Positions 33,141 to 34,601 of a DNA stretch of 34,601 nt are shown in pieces (the first letter of the stretch is position 1; each line of letters begins with the position of its first letter). The notes under the pieces are model-generated. The model was not told the origin of the DNA. It saw only the letters and a program-made list of their open reading frames with translations, and ran no database searches. Both the position numbers and the translations under genes were made by a program. This DNA comes from Alphaproteobacteria bacterium RIFCSPHIGHO2_02_FULL_46_13 (GTDB lineage: Bacteria > Pseudomonadota > Alphaproteobacteria > Micavibrionales > Micavibrionaceae), in NCBI GenBank assembly GCA_001767915.1, contig MEMI01000008.1, forward strand, positions 1,197 to 35,797, read 5' to 3'.

Positions 33141-33983
33141 CTATTTTTTACTTAAATACGGTAGTTTCGAAGGATTATGATTTATTTCATCAATCGCTTC
33201 TTGCCATGCGACCACTCTTTCCACGCCCGCAGGGTGTGTATCTAGAAAAGCAGAGCGAGAAAGACTCCCTTCTCCAGAAGACTTAGATAAAACAACCATA
33301 ATATTTCCTGCCTTTTTCAGATCATATTTTGCACGAGATAAAAGATACGTTGCCAATAGATCAGCTTCCCTCTCCTGCTCCTTTGAGTAGCTAAGTGCTC
33401 CAACTTTTGCCCCAACATGCATCATATCCTCAAGAGTCTTTTGGTCTTGTTGTTGCTGATATGAATTATAATAGGGATTATTATTGTTAGCCGCAGCGAG
33501 AACCACTGCTGTCAGAATGCCAGAAATAGCAGCGCCTGCACTTGCGTTCTGCTGTTTTTCTTCGTTATGGTTGGCTAAATGATGCCCCATCTCATGTGCA
33601 ATAACAGCTGCAATCTCATCATTATTCTTAAGATACTGAAGCAACCCACGATAAACGGTTATTTTATAATTTTCGCTCGCATAAGCATTGATCTCGTTAC
33701 CTGGATTATACTCAACTTGGAAATAACAACTTTTATATTCTGCATATGTACAAAGAGGCTTTGCATTTTTTGCAAGACGACTGGCAATATTTGCAACTAA
33801 CTGCTTATTCTTCTTGTCACTCCTCTCATAGACTACCAAGGGCTCATTATTATCAGCTATCTTTTGCTGCATTGTTTTCACATCCGCATCATTTACCGCT
33901 GGTAATTTATAAGCAGACCCTGCGCAAGCTGTTAAGAGAGGAAGAGAAATTAATACTAAAAAAAAACGAGAAAATGTATTCAT
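33141..33983 (-). CDS. M48 family metalloprotease lipoprotein
   Basis: Zinc protease of the M48 family (as in BepA/LoiP), likely anchored to the envelope: a signal sequence ends in the lipobox LLTAC with Cys20. The protein has 280 residues; zinc motif HEMGHH at 130-135 and the third ligand in the EREAD segment (204-208). A Gln/Asn-rich low-complexity insert (NNNNPYYNSYQQQQDQ, about 166-181) separates them. Such proteases degrade misfolded outer-membrane proteins. The ribosome binding site is weak. Second gene of the run of exported proteins. Confidence 0.92.
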   Translation of the reverse strand: MNTFSRFFLVLISLPLLTACAGSAYKLPAVNDADVKTMQQKIADNNEPLVVYERSDKKNKQLVANIASRLAKNAKPLCTYAEYKSCYFQVEYNPGNEINAYASENYKITVYRGLLQYLKNNDEIAAVIAHEMGHHLANHNEEKQQNASAGAAISGILTAVVLAAANNNNPYYNSYQQQQDQKTLEDMMHVGAKVGALSYSKEQEREADLLATYLLSRAKYDLKKAGNIMVVLSKSSGEGSLSRSAFLDTHPAGVERVVAWQEAIDEINHNPSKLPYLSKK

Positions 33984-34029
33984 GTCATATTACCAAAGTT
34001 AAATTGTTTTTTGAAATAGATAAAATTCC

Positions 34030-34335
34030 TTAACAGCCACATGATGGACTTAGTATGCCATCACAACATTGAGCTCGCCCATCTGATGAACAGCCACACA
34101 CTCCTCCATGATGGGAACAACAACCTCTTCGCGCTATTTCTTCATATACCTGAACTTGACATTGATTAGAAGGAGATGAGGTGGTCTCTATGATCATAGA
34201 AAAATTGGTATTTTTGCTCTGACAAGATGAGGATATTGTTTGAATGGTCTTTCTTATTGGCTCTTCAAAAGCAAAGCTTTGTGTTGAAAGCAATAAAAGG
34301 CAAATCAAAATTGCCGCTAAATATCTTTTTAGCAT
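34030..34335 (-). CDS. Small secreted Cys-rich protein
   Basis: A 101-residue protein with a signal peptide (YLAAILICLLLLSTQSFA) and a cysteine-dense C-terminus: RRGCCSHHGGVCGC, then GRAQCCDG and LSPSCGC. The CCSHHGGVCGC pattern recurs in small exported bacterial proteins, but its role is unknown; metal binding or disulfide bonding is likely. I start at the ATG at 34335, with GGGGG upstream; a longer frame to 34371 adds 12 residues that do not suit a signal peptide. Probable first gene of the exported-protein run. Confidence 0.75.
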   Translation of the reverse strand: MLKRYLAAILICLLLLSTQSFAFEEPIRKTIQTISSSCQSKNTNFSMIIETTSSPSNQCQVQVYEEIARRGCCSHHGGVCGCSSDGRAQCCDGILSPSCGC

Positions 34336-34371
34336 AGTATGTCCCCCGCATAATGTAATGATAAGGTACAA

Positions 34372-34601
34372 TAACAGTCACTTGAATTGCACACAATCAA
34401 GATTCTTATAGAAAATATTAGGGTTAGCGAATATAAATAATTTCTAATATTTATAGAACTTCCTCACTTTTCACAGGATTCGAACTTCTTGTTCCATAAG
34501 AAAGATTATTACTTCTTTGCTTGTAGCCGCAAAGCTAAAATGTCACCTATTAGCAAAACAGAAATGTCACTCCTGTATTCATAATAATGGATAAGGAGTG
34601 C
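34372..34601. other. Gene-free right edge with possible element end
   Basis: No gene is visible. AAATGTCAC occurs at about 34539 and 34562, the kind of short repeat found at insertion-sequence ends, and ACTCCT...AGGAGT frames the last 30 bases. The terminal AAGGAGTGC could be a ribosome binding site for a plus-strand gene starting beyond the edge. TTCAAG and TATCAT on the minus strand upstream of the Cys-rich gene are a possible weak promoter. Confidence 0.3.

Overview
The window looks like a chromosome segment of an alphaproteobacterium. The marker genes are ntrY-ntrX followed by hfq-hflX, a fused ispDF, a Fur of the alphaproteobacterial type, and the fabA-fabB-fabI cluster. I cannot place it to genus; an environmental or Micavibrio-like lineage would fit, but that is a guess. 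Two parts are obvious: a tightly packed housekeeping region (1 to about 21950) and an AT-richer accessory region (about 21950 to the right edge) that begins at the 3' end of a tRNA-Ser gene.

Housekeeping part. A truncated leucyl aminopeptidase converges on nadD. Then on the minus strand come ntrY, ntrX, a HAD phosphatase, hfq and hflX, covering nitrogen/redox signalling, RNA chaperoning and ribosome rescue. On the plus strand, diverging from ntrY, run ispDF, pgpA and pncC (isoprenoid precursors, phosphatidylglycerol, NMN deamidation). A long minus-strand block follows, read from high to low coordinates: rpmB, tgt, a degenerate GGDEF protein, upp, a soluble PAS histidine kinase, a Cys-rich exported protein, fur, a DUF1491 protein and prfC. 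The tgt product lacks the three zinc-binding cysteines and has a changed substrate loop. Next come an unknown plus-strand gene, the minus-strand fabA-fabB-fabI operon, and a plus-strand HEXXH protein whose promoter predicts a leaderless mRNA. The tRNA-Ser(CGA) closes this part.

Accessory part. The last 24 nt of the tRNA plus 164 bp downstream recur 396 bp further on as a 188-bp direct repeat, the kind of scar expected from integration at a tRNA end. Behind it, all on the minus strand, are a serine recombinase, DUF2924 and a newly noted 31-codon ORF forming one translationally coupled unit. They are followed by an AlbA/Schlafen-type ATP-binding regulator, a membrane/coiled-coil protein with a strongly structured, probably pseudoknotted RNA directly upstream, and a DUF5681 plus ParB-methyltransferase pair typical of phage-like elements. 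A 540-bp gene-free stretch full of inverted repeats separates these from five minus-strand genes for secreted or membrane proteins: a Cys-rich peptide, an M48 lipoprotein protease, a small periplasmic protein, a membrane metallophosphoesterase and an exported nuclease.

The strongest candidates for something undescribed are the structured RNA at 27446-27636, the zinc-site-less TGT, and the tRNA-linked repeat with its internal inverted repeats.
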